The position numbers and the translations under genes were made by a program. Of a stretch of DNA of 64,000 nucleotides, positions 10,601-18,549 are shown piece after piece. The notes under the pieces were generated by a model. The model was not told the DNA's origin and ran no database searches. It was given only the letters and a program-made list of their open reading frames with translations. Position 1 is the first letter of the stretch, and each line of letters begins with the position of its first letter. The DNA is taken from the NCBI GenBank assembly GCA_963725175.1, contig CAVRXH010000006.1, positions 2,604,001-2,668,000 on the forward strand. Reading direction: 5' to 3'. This DNA comes from DASUBV01 sp963725175. Its GTDB lineage: Bacteria > Actinomycetota > Actinomycetes > Streptosporangiales > Streptosporangiaceae.

Positions 10601-12899
10601 CCTGCACGGGCCAGGTCGCGGTGAACGTCGTGTTCTCGGTCGGCCCGTACCCGTTGATCAGCCGTACCCCTGGCGCCTGCTCCAGCACCGCCCGGCACGC
10701 CGCCACCGGCAGCACATCACCGCCCGCGAGGAGGTAGCGCAGCCCCGCCAGCGCCTGGGCGTTCGCCTCCGCGACCTGGCTGAACAACCCCGCTGTGAGC
10801 CACAGAACGCTCACGCCGGAGCTGGACACGAACCCGGCCAGTTCCGCTGCCGACAGCACACCGGCCGGCGCTACCGCGAGCCGGGCTCCGCTGGCCAGAG
10901 CGCCCCAGATCTCGAACGTCGCCGCGTCAAACGACACCGACGACAGCAGACCCATCACATCCCCGCCGCCGACCCGCGCGAACCCGCCGCCTCGGACCAG
11001 CCGGTCCACCGCCGCGTGCGGCACCACCACGCCCTTAGGCACCCCGGTCGACCCCGACGTGTACATCACGTAGGCCGCGTTATCCGGCGACAGCCGGGCC
11101 CGCGCCTCGCCACCGGCGGTCCCGGCCCCGGCTTCCGCCAGCTCCGCATCTCCCATAACCAGCACCGGCGCCGACACCAGTACCTCGGCCAGGGCCGCGA
11201 CGCTGGCCGGCGAGGCGATGACGGCGACCGGGCGGGCGTCGCGGAGCATGGCCGTGACCCGCTGAGCCGGATACCCCGGATCCACCGGCAGGTACGCCGC
11301 CCCCGCCTTCAGCACCCCCAGCAGCGCCGCCACCAGCTCCGCCGACCGGTCCATCACCACCCCGACCACCGACTCCGGGCCAGCCCCCCGCGCCGCCAGC
11401 GCACCCGCCAGCCGGTCCGCCGCCGCGTCCAGCTCCCCGTACGTCAGAGCCACCGCACCGCACGACACCGCCACCGCATCCGGCACCCGCGCCGCCACCC
11501 CCGCCACCAGCTCCGGCACCGTCGCCGGAACCAGGCCCCGGCCAGTCGCGTTCCACCCCGCCACCACCCGCGCCCGCTCGGCGGCCGACATGAGCTGCGC
11601 GTGGCCGATGCGGCGGCCGGGCTCCGCCTCCTGCGCCCAGTCGAGGACCCGGCGGAAACGGCGGCTCAGCTCCCGCCCGGCCGCCTCGTCGTAAAGGTCG
11701 GGGCTGACTTCCAGCGCGACCTGCAGGTCGCCGTCGGCCGGGCTCCCGTAGACCGCGACCCGGAGGTCGCTGACCGGCGAGCTGATGAGGTTGTGCGGCG
11801 TGGCCAGGCAATCGCCGAACTTCAGGCGCAAGTCGAACGCCATGATGTTGATCATGACGCTGAAGAGAGAATCCCGATCCGGGAGGCTCAGGTCCCGGCG
11901 CATGTCCTCGAACCGGTAACGCTGATGCCGGAGCGCCTGGTCGACCGTTCCCGACGCCTGCCGGACCAGATCCTCGAACGAGATGTCGTGCTGGATGCGG
12001 AGACGGATCGGCAGGACATTCGCCGTCATGCCGGGGATCCCGCGCTCCCGCCGCCCGGCCCGGCCCAGGGCGGTCAGGCCCAGGACGATGTCGTCCTCTC
12101 CGGTCAGCCGGTGCAGGTACATCCCGGATAGCGCGATGAGGAGGCCACTCAGGCTGGTCCGCGCGCCGCGGGCCACCCGGCTGAGGGCGCTGGCATCCTC
12201 CGGGCTGAGGTCGACGACATGCCGGACCGGCAGCCGCGGGATCAGCCGGGCCTGATGGCCGCTGATGCTGGCCGCCCGCGGCACGCCAGCCAGGCCCTGC
12301 AACCAGAACTCCCTGTCCGCGCCGAACTCGGGTGAATCCCGGTACCCGGCCTCAGCTTCGAGCAGGACCGGCAGGGGCTCGAGCGCGCCCTGCCCCGGCG
12401 AGCGGCCGGCCAGCAGCAGGCCGTAGATCTGGGCCTGGCGGGCAGCGACGAGGGAACCGCTGAACCCGTCCACGGCGACGTGGTGCGCCCGGTAGTACCA
12501 GAAGTACCGGGCCGGTCCCGCGGTGATCAGGGCCATCGAGAAGAGGCAGCCCCCGGTGAGGTCGACCGGGCGCCGCATCTCCGCCTGCATCCACTCCCTG
12601 GCGGCGACGTGCGGGTCCGCGGCCGCGCTGACGTCCACGAGCTCGAGCCGCCAGTCGTCTGGCCCGTGGACGTACTGCTGCGGCAGCTCGCCTTCCTCGG
12701 CCAGGCGCACGCGAAAGGCCTCGGCCTCGCGGATCGTCTGCCGCAGCGCCTCGGCGAACAGGCCGACGTCGAGATCGCCGGTGATCTCCAGGTACTCGCC
12801 GACGTTGTAGATCGAGCTGTCAGAAGAAAGCTGCTGGGCATGCCAGATCTCCAGCTGCCCCGCCGTCAGATCCCAGCGCTCACCGTCAGTCTCAGGCAT
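4638..12899 (-). CDS. Nonribosomal peptide synthetase: starter C, A1, PCP1, C2, A2, PCP2, C3, start of A3 (frameshifted 3' end)
   Basis: First polypeptide of the peptide assembly line, starting at an ATG 35 nt after the KAS II gene with a purine-rich AGGGAAGA in front. The N-terminal condensation domain keeps HHVAVDG (about residue 139). It is divergent from the internal C domains, as expected of a starter domain that N-acylates residue 1. A1 (about 450-960) reads D-A-F-W-L-G-G-T-F, close to valine codes. PCP1 Ser is near 1006 and C2 HHIAVDGW near 1187. A2 has YTSGSTG near 1695 and code D-T-W-T-V-A-S-I-D, which I cannot assign. PCP2 Ser is near 2086 and C3 HHIATDGW near 2268. A3 starts near 2560 and collapses into GVVAGAGARPAGQRR after GVPVLVADDR. 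The true frame resumes one base off and carries the A3 core motif, so this is one gene with an indel. A second, self-correcting frame disturbance lies in A2 (7910-8050). Confidence 0.93.
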   Translation of the reverse strand: MPETDGERWDLTAGQLEIWHAQQLSSDSSIYNVGEYLEITGDLDVGLFAEALRQTIREAEAFRVRLAEEGELPQQYVHGPDDWRLELVDVSAAADPHVAAREWMQAEMRRPVDLTGGCLFSMALITAGPARYFWYYRAHHVAVDGFSGSLVAARQAQIYGLLLAGRSPGQGALEPLPVLLEAEAGYRDSPEFGADREFWLQGLAGVPRAASISGHQARLIPRLPVRHVVDLSPEDASALSRVARGARTSLSGLLIALSGMYLHRLTGEDDIVLGLTALGRAGRRERGIPGMTANVLPIRLRIQHDISFEDLVRQASGTVDQALRHQRYRFEDMRRDLSLPDRDSLFSVMINIMAFDLRLKFGDCLATPHNLISSPVSDLRVAVYGSPADGDLQVALEVSPDLYDEAAGRELSRRFRRVLDWAQEAEPGRRIGHAQLMSAAERARVVAGWNATGRGLVPATVPELVAGVAARVPDAVAVSCGAVALTYGELDAAADRLAGALAARGAGPESVVGVVMDRSAELVAALLGVLKAGAAYLPVDPGYPAQRVTAMLRDARPVAVIASPASVAALAEVLVSAPVLVMGDAELAEAGAGTAGGEARARLSPDNAAYVMYTSGSTGVPKGVVVPHAAVDRLVRGGGFARVGGGDVMGLLSSVSFDAATFEIWGALASGARLAVAPAGVLSAAELAGFVSSSGVSVLWLTAGLFSQVAEANAQALAGLRYLLAGGDVLPVAACRAVLEQAPGVRLINGYGPTENTTFTATWPVQAGDLQRGDGIPIGTPVADTRVFVLDGWLEPVPPGVAGELYAAGAGLARGYAGRPGLTGERFVACPFGSGERMYRTGDLARWTPDGVLVFCGRADDQVKLRGFRIEPGEVEAVLAGCPGVAWAAVTVRVEADGDKRLAAYIVPADPVGDGALALRAREYVAGRLPGYMVPAVVTVLDEFPLTANGKVDRAALPAPDYAAAATGGRGPQTVAEEILCGLFADVLGLGQVGAEDDFFALGGHSLLATRLVSRVRAVLGVEVPVRALFAAPTPARLAAWLGQAGPARRGLAPQARPGRVPLSFAQQRLWFITQLEGPSAVYNNSLVLRLEGELDAPALEAALGDVLTRHEVLRTILPARSGEPYQRALDLTETGWSLPVTPVAGDLDREIAQIAGEPFDLTTDMPVRLRLLAAGPGVHVLVLVIHHIAVDGWSTAVLTRDLSAAYAARLAGEAPGWGPLPVQYADYAIWQRELLGDEDDPASLLSSQVAWWRDALDGAPPELALPVDRPRPPAPSYRGHSVPLSVPAEVHARLAALAREQGVTLFMIVQAVLAVLLSKLGAGEDIPVGTAVAGRSDEALDDLVGFFVNTLVLRTDVSGDPVFTDLLSRVREFWLGALDRQDVPFERLVEVLAPERSLGRHALFQVNLTVQNNAAAVLDLPGLSTSAVEGGQPAARYDLDFLLSEARDDHGGPAGLSGTVIVAADLFDEAAAGTLSARFGRVLAAVAAAPRTRLGQLEVLDAAERAQILAEGAGPAAPAEARALPELFAAQVAAAPDAVAVASGGTVLTYAGLDAAATRVAGVLAAAGAGPETVVAVVAARSQVLVTVLLAILKTGAAYLLADPGYPAGRIEHMLADVRPVLVVADEQHGAGAAGPGRDAGPGGRHGRAGGAGVAGQAATGAGAADVDAVLGSVTAPVVAGGGGVVAWPSSAAYVIYTSGSTGTPKGVVVSHAGFAGLAEGHRRWLGAGPGKRVAQFASPGFDTFGWEWCMALLTGAALVVIPQERRLGDQLLVFLAETGVTHATIPPAVLATFGQIPAGAPGVLVTAGEAASAAVLDRWSAGREVFNSYGPAETTIDATLARYEPGAAEVAIGSPVVNTRVFVLDRWLSPVPAGVAGELYVAGAGLARGYAGRPGLTGERFVASPFGAGERMYRTGDLARWNHDGQLVFCGRDDDQVKIRGARVEPGEVQAVLAGCPGVAQAAVILREDTPGDRRLTGYVTPATAGISGAARAALAGLAREHAAAVLPDYMVPAAIVVLDTLPLTASGKLDRAALPAPSQPALAGDSRGPETVTEEIICSLFADVLSLPSAGLDDNFFDLGGHSLLAVQLASRIRAVLGLEIPVRTLFEAPTPAELAAWTQQAAPSRLPLVSRSRPDRVPLSFAQQRLWFIAQLEGPSPVYNAVMAFRLEGLLDPRALQAALRDVIDRHEVLRTVFPADGGEPRQRVLDLAGLRWRLPVTLSSEAELAARVAEVEAEPFDMTTDAPVRARLLVASPGVHVLVLVIHHIATDGWSTGVLTRDLGVAYAARRQGQPPAWAPLPVQYADYAIWQRELLGSDDDPDSLLAGQVTWWRDALAGAPAELALPFDRPRPATPSHRGHAVPLTVPAEVHARLTALSRAQGVTMFMIVQAALAVLLSKLGAGDDIPVGTGVAGRSDVALDDLIGFFINALVLRTDVSGDPEFTVLLERVREFWLGALDRQDVPFERLVEALAPERSLTRHALFQVNLTVQNNAPAVLDLPGVSAAWMTGGSATSRFDLEVGLSETWDERGLPAGLDGMVVVPADLFDPESARAISERFARVLTVVAGHPQARPSQVEVLGQAERAQILAGWNDSAADVPAATLPGLFEAQAARVPDAVAVVCGDVLVSYAELEARASRLAGVLAAAGAGPETVVAVVMGRSVALVAAVLGVMKAGAAYLPVDPGYPVERIAYMLRDARPAVIITSAEAADDLPALLGVPVLVADDRGVVAGAGARPAGQRRARGRGIRRT

Positions 12900-12934
12900 T
12901 CTTCCCTGCCGCAGCTAATAGGTCCGGCACCAGC

Positions 12935-14191
12935 TCAGACGGCCATAAATGCCAGCGTGACGTTATGGCCGCCAAAGCCAGATGAGTTACTGAGCGCCAC
13001 TGCTGGCCACGGCCGGGAGCGCAGTTCGCGTGCCTCGGCGGAGATATGAATGCCGGTCGCGGCCACATCGTCGTCGGGGTCTTCGAGATTGAGCGTCGGC
13101 GGAGCGACAGAATCCCGTAGCGCGCACACGGCCGCGATGGCCTCGATGGCGCCCGCGCCGCCGAGCAGATGGCCCGTCATGGACTTAGTCGCGGATACGA
13201 CCACCCCGCTGGCCGCATCGCCCAGCGCGCGGGAGATCGCCATCGCCTCGGCGATGTCTCCCACCGCGGTGGAGGTCGCGTGCGCGTTGATGTGCACCAC
13301 GTGGTCCGGGGCGATGTCCGCGTCGGCCAGGGCCTGCTCGATCGCCAGCACGACCCCGGCTCCGTCCGGGGCCGCCTTGGCCACGTCGTAGGCGTCGGAC
13401 GAGTACCCGGCTCCGGCCACCACGGCCAGCACCTGTGCTCCGCGCCGGGCGGCGTGATCGGCCGATTCGAGCACGAGCGCGCCCGCGCCCTCACCGAGCA
13501 CGAAACCATCCCGCGCCTTGTCAAAGGGCCTGGACGCTCCTTCCGGGTCATCGTTGCGGCAGGACAGGGCCCGCATCACGGCGAACATGGCCAGGGTCAC
13601 CGGGCGGATGGCCGCCTCGGCCCCGCCCGCGACCACCACATCGGCCCGGCCGGAGCGGATCATCTGCAGGCCGTACCCGATCGCCTCGGCGCTGGAGGCG
13701 CAGGCGGTGGCCGTCGTATGGACACCGGCGCGCGCGCCCAGCTCGATGCCAATCCAGGCCGCGCCGCCATTGGGCATGAACATCGGCACGCTGAACGGGG
13801 AGAGCCGCCGCCAGCCCTTGCTCTTGAGCGTCTCGTGCGCGTCGAGCGCCGCGCCCAGGCCGCCCAGGCCTGTGGTGGCGACCGACACCCCGAGCCGATG
13901 CGGCTCCACCTGCGGCGCCCCGGCATCCTGCCAGGCCTGCCGCGCGGCGATCAGCGCCAGTTGCTCCGTGCGGTCCATCCGCCGCTGCAGGTGGACCGGG
14001 ATCAGCGGCGCGGGGTCGAACCCGGCCGGGGCCGCGATCCGCACCGGGAGCTCGTCGGCCCAGCTCTCGCCGAGCATGCGCGCACCGGATTTGCCCGCCA
14101 CCATCCCGGCCCAGGTGGACCGCACATCGTCGCCCAGCGGAGTGATAGCGCCGAGACCGGTCACGACGACCTGTCTCACGGCGTCGCTCAC
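12935..14191 (-). CDS. Beta-ketoacyl-ACP synthase II (FabF-like)
   Basis: Condensing enzyme that elongates an ACP-bound acyl chain with malonyl-ACP. The 418-aa protein has a complete Cys-His-His triad: TACASS (Cys164), NAHATSTAVGD and GHLLGGAGA. I take the GTG at 14191, whose GTGA overlaps the ACP stop codon. It therefore sits in an operon FabH-ACP-FabF-NRPS, directly in front of an NRPS with a starter-type C domain. The calcium-dependent antibiotic cluster has a comparable FabF/FabH/ACP group that makes its short acyl tail. I infer the same job here: making the N-terminal fatty acyl group rather than serving primary metabolism. No chain-length-factor partner is present, so it is not a minimal aromatic type II PKS. 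Confidence 0.9.
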   Translation of the reverse strand: MSDAVRQVVVTGLGAITPLGDDVRSTWAGMVAGKSGARMLGESWADELPVRIAAPAGFDPAPLIPVHLQRRMDRTEQLALIAARQAWQDAGAPQVEPHRLGVSVATTGLGGLGAALDAHETLKSKGWRRLSPFSVPMFMPNGGAAWIGIELGARAGVHTTATACASSAEAIGYGLQMIRSGRADVVVAGGAEAAIRPVTLAMFAVMRALSCRNDDPEGASRPFDKARDGFVLGEGAGALVLESADHAARRGAQVLAVVAGAGYSSDAYDVAKAAPDGAGVVLAIEQALADADIAPDHVVHINAHATSTAVGDIAEAMAISRALGDAASGVVVSATKSMTGHLLGGAGAIEAIAAVCALRDSVAPPTLNLEDPDDDVAATGIHISAEARELRSRPWPAVALSNSSGFGGHNVTLAFMAV

Positions 14192-14448
14192 GTCGCCGCC
14201 ATGGCGGACGTGCGCTGGACGTAGCTGACAAAGCTCCGGACCGTCCTGAGGTCCTTGAGCGCGTCGTCGGGAATCTCGATATCGAAGGTGTCCTCGGCGA
14301 CGGTGATGACCTCGACCAGGGCCAGGGAGCTGACCTCCAGGTCGTCCGTGATGTCCGCGTCGTAGGTCACCGCGCTCGCGGGTACTCCGCCCACCTTCTC
14401 CAGGATCTCCGCGAAGGAGGAGAAAATCTCGCCCTCGGCCATCGCCAT
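14188..14448 (-). CDS. Acyl carrier protein
   Basis: An 86-aa acidic carrier protein that holds the growing acyl chain on a phosphopantetheine arm. The attachment motif is DLEVSSLALVEV, with Ser41 as the expected site; the usual Asp before that Ser is replaced by Ser. A strong AGGAGGT lies 8 nt before the ATG at 14448. The gene sits between FabH (32 nt upstream) and FabF (4-nt overlap), so the three should be made together. The Sfp-type transferase at 36387-37049 is a plausible activating enzyme. The size and four-helix-type sequence are normal for a discrete ACP. Confidence 0.93.
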   Translation of the reverse strand: MAMAEGEIFSSFAEILEKVGGVPASAVTYDADITDDLEVSSLALVEVITVAEDTFDIEIPDDALKDLRTVRSFVSYVQRTSAMAAT

Positions 14449-14480
14449 CGTCCCTTACCTCCTCTTCGTCAATTCCGCGC

Positions 14481-15482
14481 TCAGCTCTCGCAGGCGATAT
14501 CCGGCCAGCGGAGCACCGTCGAGCCCCATGCGAGACCACCTCCGAATGCACTGATCGCCACACGATCTCCGGGCTGCAGCGCCCCGCTTTCCATACCATG
14601 AGCCAATGCCAGAGGAATAGAGGCCGCCGCGGTGTTCCCTACCTCAGCGATATTGGTCAGGCACCGCTCCGCGGGAATGCCGAGGCGCAGCGCGACCGAC
14701 TGCAAGATGCGCAGGTTCGCCTGATGGCAGACCAGCCAGTCGATCGTCGAGAGCGGCCATTGCGCCAACTCAAGGACCTGGGTCGTGGATTTCGTCATGA
14801 TCTCCACGGCCTTTCGGTAAACCGGCTGACCCTGCATGACGAAATAACGATCTGACTCGACGGTGCCGTGGCCGCGGTACGGCTGCTTAGACCCTCCGGC
14901 CGGAATCATGATCAGGTCGGCTCCGCGACCGTCACTGCCGAGTACGAAGGGTCCGAGCGCCCCCGGCTCCTCGGGCCGGCCAGGCCGGAGAACGACCGCG
15001 CCCGCCCCGTCGCCGAAAATCGCCCTGGTGGTGCGGTCCCCAGGGTCGAGGATGCTGGAGAATACATCAGCCCCGATGACGAGCACCAGCTCCGCGATGC
15101 CGGCCGCGATCAGCCCGGCTCCATTAGCCAGGCCATAGACGAAACCCGAGCAGACCGCGCCGGTGTCGAAGGCCGCGACGGATTCCAGGCCGAGGCGGGT
15201 CGCTACCTCAGGTGCCGTCGCGGGGCAATAGCGATCGGGGGTCGATGTCGCGAGGATCAGCGCGTCCACCGAATCGAGCTCGGCCGATTTCAGCGCCCGC
15301 TGCCCGGCCTCGGCCGCTAGTTCGGACGTGGCCATGCCAACTGGCGCGATATGCCGCTGAGTCACGCCCGTCCTGGACCTGATCCACTCATCGGACGTAT
15401 CGAGCACGGCCGCGAGCTGGTCATTCGTCACGATGTCAGGCGGCGTCCACCAGCCCAGACCGCACACCACCGCAGCCCGCAT
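14481..15482 (-). CDS. Beta-ketoacyl-ACP synthase III (FabH-like)
   Basis: Starts acyl chain synthesis by condensing an acyl-CoA primer with malonyl-ACP. The 333-aa protein has a Cys-His-Asn triad: TGAVCSGF (Cys111), VCHQANLRI and VGNTAAAS. I start it at the ATG at 15482 because AGGATGG lies 8 nt upstream and the N-terminus MRAAVVCGLGWW fits the family. An in-frame ATG at 15494 has no spaced ribosome site. It is the first gene of the operon leading into the NRPS. Its promoter region (15483-15767) carries a StrR-type inverted repeat and is shared with the divergent beta-hydroxylase gene. The primer (acetyl, branched or other) cannot be read from the sequence. Confidence 0.92.
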   Translation of the reverse strand: MRAAVVCGLGWWTPPDIVTNDQLAAVLDTSDEWIRSRTGVTQRHIAPVGMATSELAAEAGQRALKSAELDSVDALILATSTPDRYCPATAPEVATRLGLESVAAFDTGAVCSGFVYGLANGAGLIAAGIAELVLVIGADVFSSILDPGDRTTRAIFGDGAGAVVLRPGRPEEPGALGPFVLGSDGRGADLIMIPAGGSKQPYRGHGTVESDRYFVMQGQPVYRKAVEIMTKSTTQVLELAQWPLSTIDWLVCHQANLRILQSVALRLGIPAERCLTNIAEVGNTAAASIPLALAHGMESGALQPGDRVAISAFGGGLAWGSTVLRWPDIACES

Positions 15483-15614
15483 AGGAAGGGCCATCCTGAT
15501 CCCGATCCCAGATCTCGTAGTGTACGGAAAGTCATGCGCAGATTCCTGCCGGGTGACTCCGGTCGGACCCAGGCTAACTCGCCAGGGCATCAACTTTCAT
15601 CCCGCCATTAACCT

Positions 15615-15643
15615 GTTCAACTGGCGCCAGGTCGCAGTTGCAC
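15615..15643. promoter_or_regulatory. StrR-type activator box in the divergent fabH / beta-hydroxylase promoter region
   Basis: Reads GTTCAACTG, 11 nt, CAGTTGCAC. This matches the StrR family pattern GTTCRACTG-N11-CRGTYGAAC except for one base in the right arm. It lies 133 nt before the FabH start (minus strand) and 125 nt before the beta-hydroxylase start (plus strand), so one site could serve both directions. The cognate protein is probably the StrR-like gene at 40406. Confidence 0.7.
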
Positions 15644-15767
15644 GCCACCGGGCCGGCTTGCACATCCCTTGACTTTCGCTGCATTATGTACCCTGCCGAT
15701 GTCTTGCGCAGAATCATTCTGGCCGGAAATGCCACATCAGAATCTAGCAATTTCTTGAGGAGCCGGT

Positions 15768-17351
15768 ATGAGCGACGAGCCGATGTTTCTCCGGCCAGAC
15801 GTTATCATCGAGCCGCTGGTCGACCGGTTTTATGCCTGGCTGCTGACGGTAGCTCCGGTACAGGCCGCAATGAGCCTGGCGTTTGTTCAGGTCCCCCTTC
15901 TCCAGTCGTACCTGCAATCTCCTCAGGTACACATCAACGCGAGCGTCAACCCTGACCTGAGGGGCGGCCTCTTCGTCAACGTCGAGGAAGCCAGGAGCGG
16001 GGAAGTGCGCGATCTCCTTGCCTCGATCAAGCAGGACCGGGCCGACATGCTGAATTTCGCGGCGGCCATTGCCGAGGCCGAGGATCTGCTGCGGCAGAGC
16101 GCGACCGGGTTCGATCTCACGCCGCTGTACCCGAAGCTCCCGGCTATCCTGGCGGGCCTGGTGGAACTCGCCTACGACACCAGCAACCAGGCATCCGTGC
16201 GGTTCATCGAGCCCCTGGTCTACGACAGCGTCGCTTACACCGAGGCCCGCCAGTCAGTCCAGCTCTCGCTCGAGACCGGGGTCGAGCGGCCGTTCATCCT
16301 GAGTACGCCCCGGCTGAGCTCGCCCGACGTCCTCGACCTGCCCCTCCCGTTCCGCCATGCCGGGCTGCGGGAACTGTTCCGGTCGCGGATCCACGGGGCC
16401 CCGCTGAGCCGGCTCCGGGAGGCGCTTGAACTCAGCGACGACCAGGTCCCCGCGCTGACCCGGCTGCTGGCGCCCGCGCCCGACCTCGCGACCGGCCGCC
16501 ACATCGACGGCGGCGGCCGGATCCGCTATTTCGGCCACGCCTGCCTGCTGCTGCAGACCCCCGAGGCAGCGATCATCACCGACCCCTTCATCAGCTCGGA
16601 CGCCTCGGCCACCGATCGCTTCACCTACCGCGATCTGCCCGACCGCATCGACCTGGCCCTGATCACGCACGGGCACCAGGACCACATCGTGCTGGAGACC
16701 CTGCTCGCCCTGCGCGACCGCATCGGCGCGGTGGTGGTGCCCCGCTCGTCGCGCGGCAACCTGGCCGACCCGTCGCTGGGGCTGTACCTCTCGCATCTGG
16801 GCCTGGACGTCATCGAGGTGGACGACTTCACCGAGGTGGAGTTCCCCGGCGGCAAGGTGACCGCGAGCCCGTTCCTGGGTGAGCACGCTGACCTGGACAT
16901 CCGGGCCAAGTCGACGTATCACGTCCAGCTGGCGGACCGGATGGTGTTCGTGGGCGCCGACTCCTCCGGCATCGACCCCGTCCTGTACCGGTACATGCGC
17001 CGCCACATCGGCCAGGTCGACCTGGCCTTCCTCGGCATGGAATGCGCCGGCGCCCCGCTCACCTGGCTCTACGGCGCCCTGTTCACCCAGCCGATCAGCA
17101 AGCGGATAAGTGACTCCCGCACCCTGTCGGGGTCGAACGCGGAGCAGGCGGCCCAGATCATGACCGAGCTCGGCGCGAGCGAGGCGTACGTCTACGCCAT
17201 GGGCGAGGAGAGCTGGCTCGGGCACGTCATGGCCACCTCCTACAACGAGGATTCCGTCCAGCTGAAGCAGGTCGGCGAGTTCATGACCTGGTGCGCCGAG
17301 CACGGGATCAAGTCGGATCACCTGTTCGGCCAGCACGAATGGCGCTGGTGA
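15768..17351 (+). CDS. CmlA-like diiron amino-acid beta-hydroxylase (metallo-beta-lactamase fold)
   Basis: A 527-aa protein with an N-terminal domain of about 245 residues, then a metallo-beta-lactamase fold with HGHQDH at residues 301-306 and later GEHADL and GADSSG metal-region motifs. Size and layout match CmlA of chloramphenicol biosynthesis, an oxygen-dependent diiron enzyme that beta-hydroxylates an amino acid while it is tethered to an NRPS carrier protein. Homologues act in teicoplanin-type and ramoplanin pathways. Here it would hydroxylate a residue of this NRPS, and the phenylalanine-like A3 module is one candidate; that is inference. It starts at an ATG 5 nt after GAGGAG. The P450 gene follows by 28 nt, so the two form an operon divergent from FabH-NRPS. 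Confidence 0.88.
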   Translation: MSDEPMFLRPDVIIEPLVDRFYAWLLTVAPVQAAMSLAFVQVPLLQSYLQSPQVHINASVNPDLRGGLFVNVEEARSGEVRDLLASIKQDRADMLNFAAAIAEAEDLLRQSATGFDLTPLYPKLPAILAGLVELAYDTSNQASVRFIEPLVYDSVAYTEARQSVQLSLETGVERPFILSTPRLSSPDVLDLPLPFRHAGLRELFRSRIHGAPLSRLREALELSDDQVPALTRLLAPAPDLATGRHIDGGGRIRYFGHACLLLQTPEAAIITDPFISSDASATDRFTYRDLPDRIDLALITHGHQDHIVLETLLALRDRIGAVVVPRSSRGNLADPSLGLYLSHLGLDVIEVDDFTEVEFPGGKVTASPFLGEHADLDIRAKSTYHVQLADRMVFVGADSSGIDPVLYRYMRRHIGQVDLAFLGMECAGAPLTWLYGALFTQPISKRISDSRTLSGSNAEQAAQIMTELGASEAYVYAMGEESWLGHVMATSYNEDSVQLKQVGEFMTWCAEHGIKSDHLFGQHEWRW

Positions 17352-17379
17352 CCGAGCACAAACCGGGCGAGGGCGGGCC

Positions 17380-18549
17380 ATGTCGGGCCGACCGAAGATG
17401 GGGCCAGTCGGCCCGCTCCCGGCGGCCTTTGACCTCGGTCAGCCGCGAGCCGGGATCGAGTGGGCCACGGCCCCTAATGGCACTGGCTTCTGGCTCGTGT
17501 CGGATTACCGGCTGGCCCGGCAGGTTCTCGCTGACCGGCGTTTCTGCCGCAGCGACGCCAGCGGCAGGGACGCGCCCAACATCGCCTCGACTAAGTCGGC
17601 GCCTAACGCGATCATCAGCCTGGACGGCGCGGAGCACGCGCGCATCCGCCGCCTGGTGGCGGCGGCGTTCACCGAGCGACGGATTGCCGGGCTGGCCCCG
17701 TTCGTCACCCAGTCAACCCATGACCTGCTCGACGTCCTGGAAGCTGAGCCCAGGCCGGCCGATTTCGTGTCCCTGGTGTCGTCTCCGCTCCCGTTCACGA
17801 TCCTGTGCCACCTGCTCGGAGTGCCGCCCAAGGACCGGGAGGTCTTCGGCTCCTGGGTGAACGTGCTGTTCCGGCTCGAGGGCGGCGGCGACACCCGGCA
17901 GGAAAGCGTGGCTCTCGTGCGCTACATGACCCGGCTCATTGCCCGGAAGAGGCGCGAGCCTGCCGCGGATCTGATCAGCCAGCTGATCAGGTCCGCGGAG
18001 CGGGAGGGGACCGTCACTAATCAGGAGATCGTGACGCTCTGCCTCTCCCTGCTGATGGCCGGATTCGAGACGACGGTCGACCAGATCACGCTGTGCGTGC
18101 TGGCCCTGCTGCTCGATCCGCTTCTGATGAAGAACCTGGCCGCGAACCCGGAGCTGGCTCCGCGCATCACTGACGAGCTGATCCGGGTCAGCCCCGCCAC
18201 CTATATGACGTTCCCCCGCATGGCGGCGGAGCAGGTGCGGGTCGGGGACGCGGTCATCGAGCCAGGGCAGCTGGTGGCGGTCTCGCTCATCGCGGCCAAC
18301 CGGGATCGGGCGACCTTCCCGCCGGCGGACGAGCTCACGCTCGGCGATGCCTCGCCCGCGCACCTGACCTTCGGCCACGGGGTCCACCGCTGCCTCGGTG
18401 CCCCGCTAGCGTTTCTCCAGATCAGAACGCTGCTCGCGGCGCTCGCGGTCCGTTTCCCTGAGCTGGCCCTGGCCGAGGACCTCGTGTCGCTGACCTGGAA
18501 GTCCGGCATGGCGACACGAGGGCTCGGCCAGCTGCGGGTGACCTGGTAG
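17380..18549 (+). CDS. Cytochrome P450
   Basis: A 389-aa soluble bacterial P450. It has the heme motif FGHGVHRCLG (residues 331-340, Cys338), an ExxR motif (ELIR) and an I-helix AGFETT. The I-helix carries Phe where many P450s have an acidic or His residue before the ETT. It is co-transcribed with the CmlA-like hydroxylase 28 nt upstream, so it probably tailors the peptide or its tethered precursor. Hydroxylation and aryl cross-linking are both possible, and I cannot choose from sequence alone. No ferredoxin gene accompanies it. Its stop codon directly abuts the stop of the convergent permease gene at 18550, with no gap for a separate terminator. Confidence 0.93.
   Translation: MSGRPKMGPVGPLPAAFDLGQPRAGIEWATAPNGTGFWLVSDYRLARQVLADRRFCRSDASGRDAPNIASTKSAPNAIISLDGAEHARIRRLVAAAFTERRIAGLAPFVTQSTHDLLDVLEAEPRPADFVSLVSSPLPFTILCHLLGVPPKDREVFGSWVNVLFRLEGGGDTRQESVALVRYMTRLIARKRREPAADLISQLIRSAEREGTVTNQEIVTLCLSLLMAGFETTVDQITLCVLALLLDPLLMKNLAANPELAPRITDELIRVSPATYMTFPRMAAEQVRVGDAVIEPGQLVAVSLIAANRDRATFPPADELTLGDASPAHLTFGHGVHRCLGAPLAFLQIRTLLAALAVRFPELALAEDLVSLTWKSGMATRGLGQLRVTW

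Noticed and set aside
277..12131. Very long plus-strand open frames (277-2229, 6645-9158, 9336-12131) opposite the NRPS
   Set aside because: They are Arg/Pro/Gly/His-rich shadows of the NRPS codons, have no family resemblance and lie exactly antisense to well-recognised domains.
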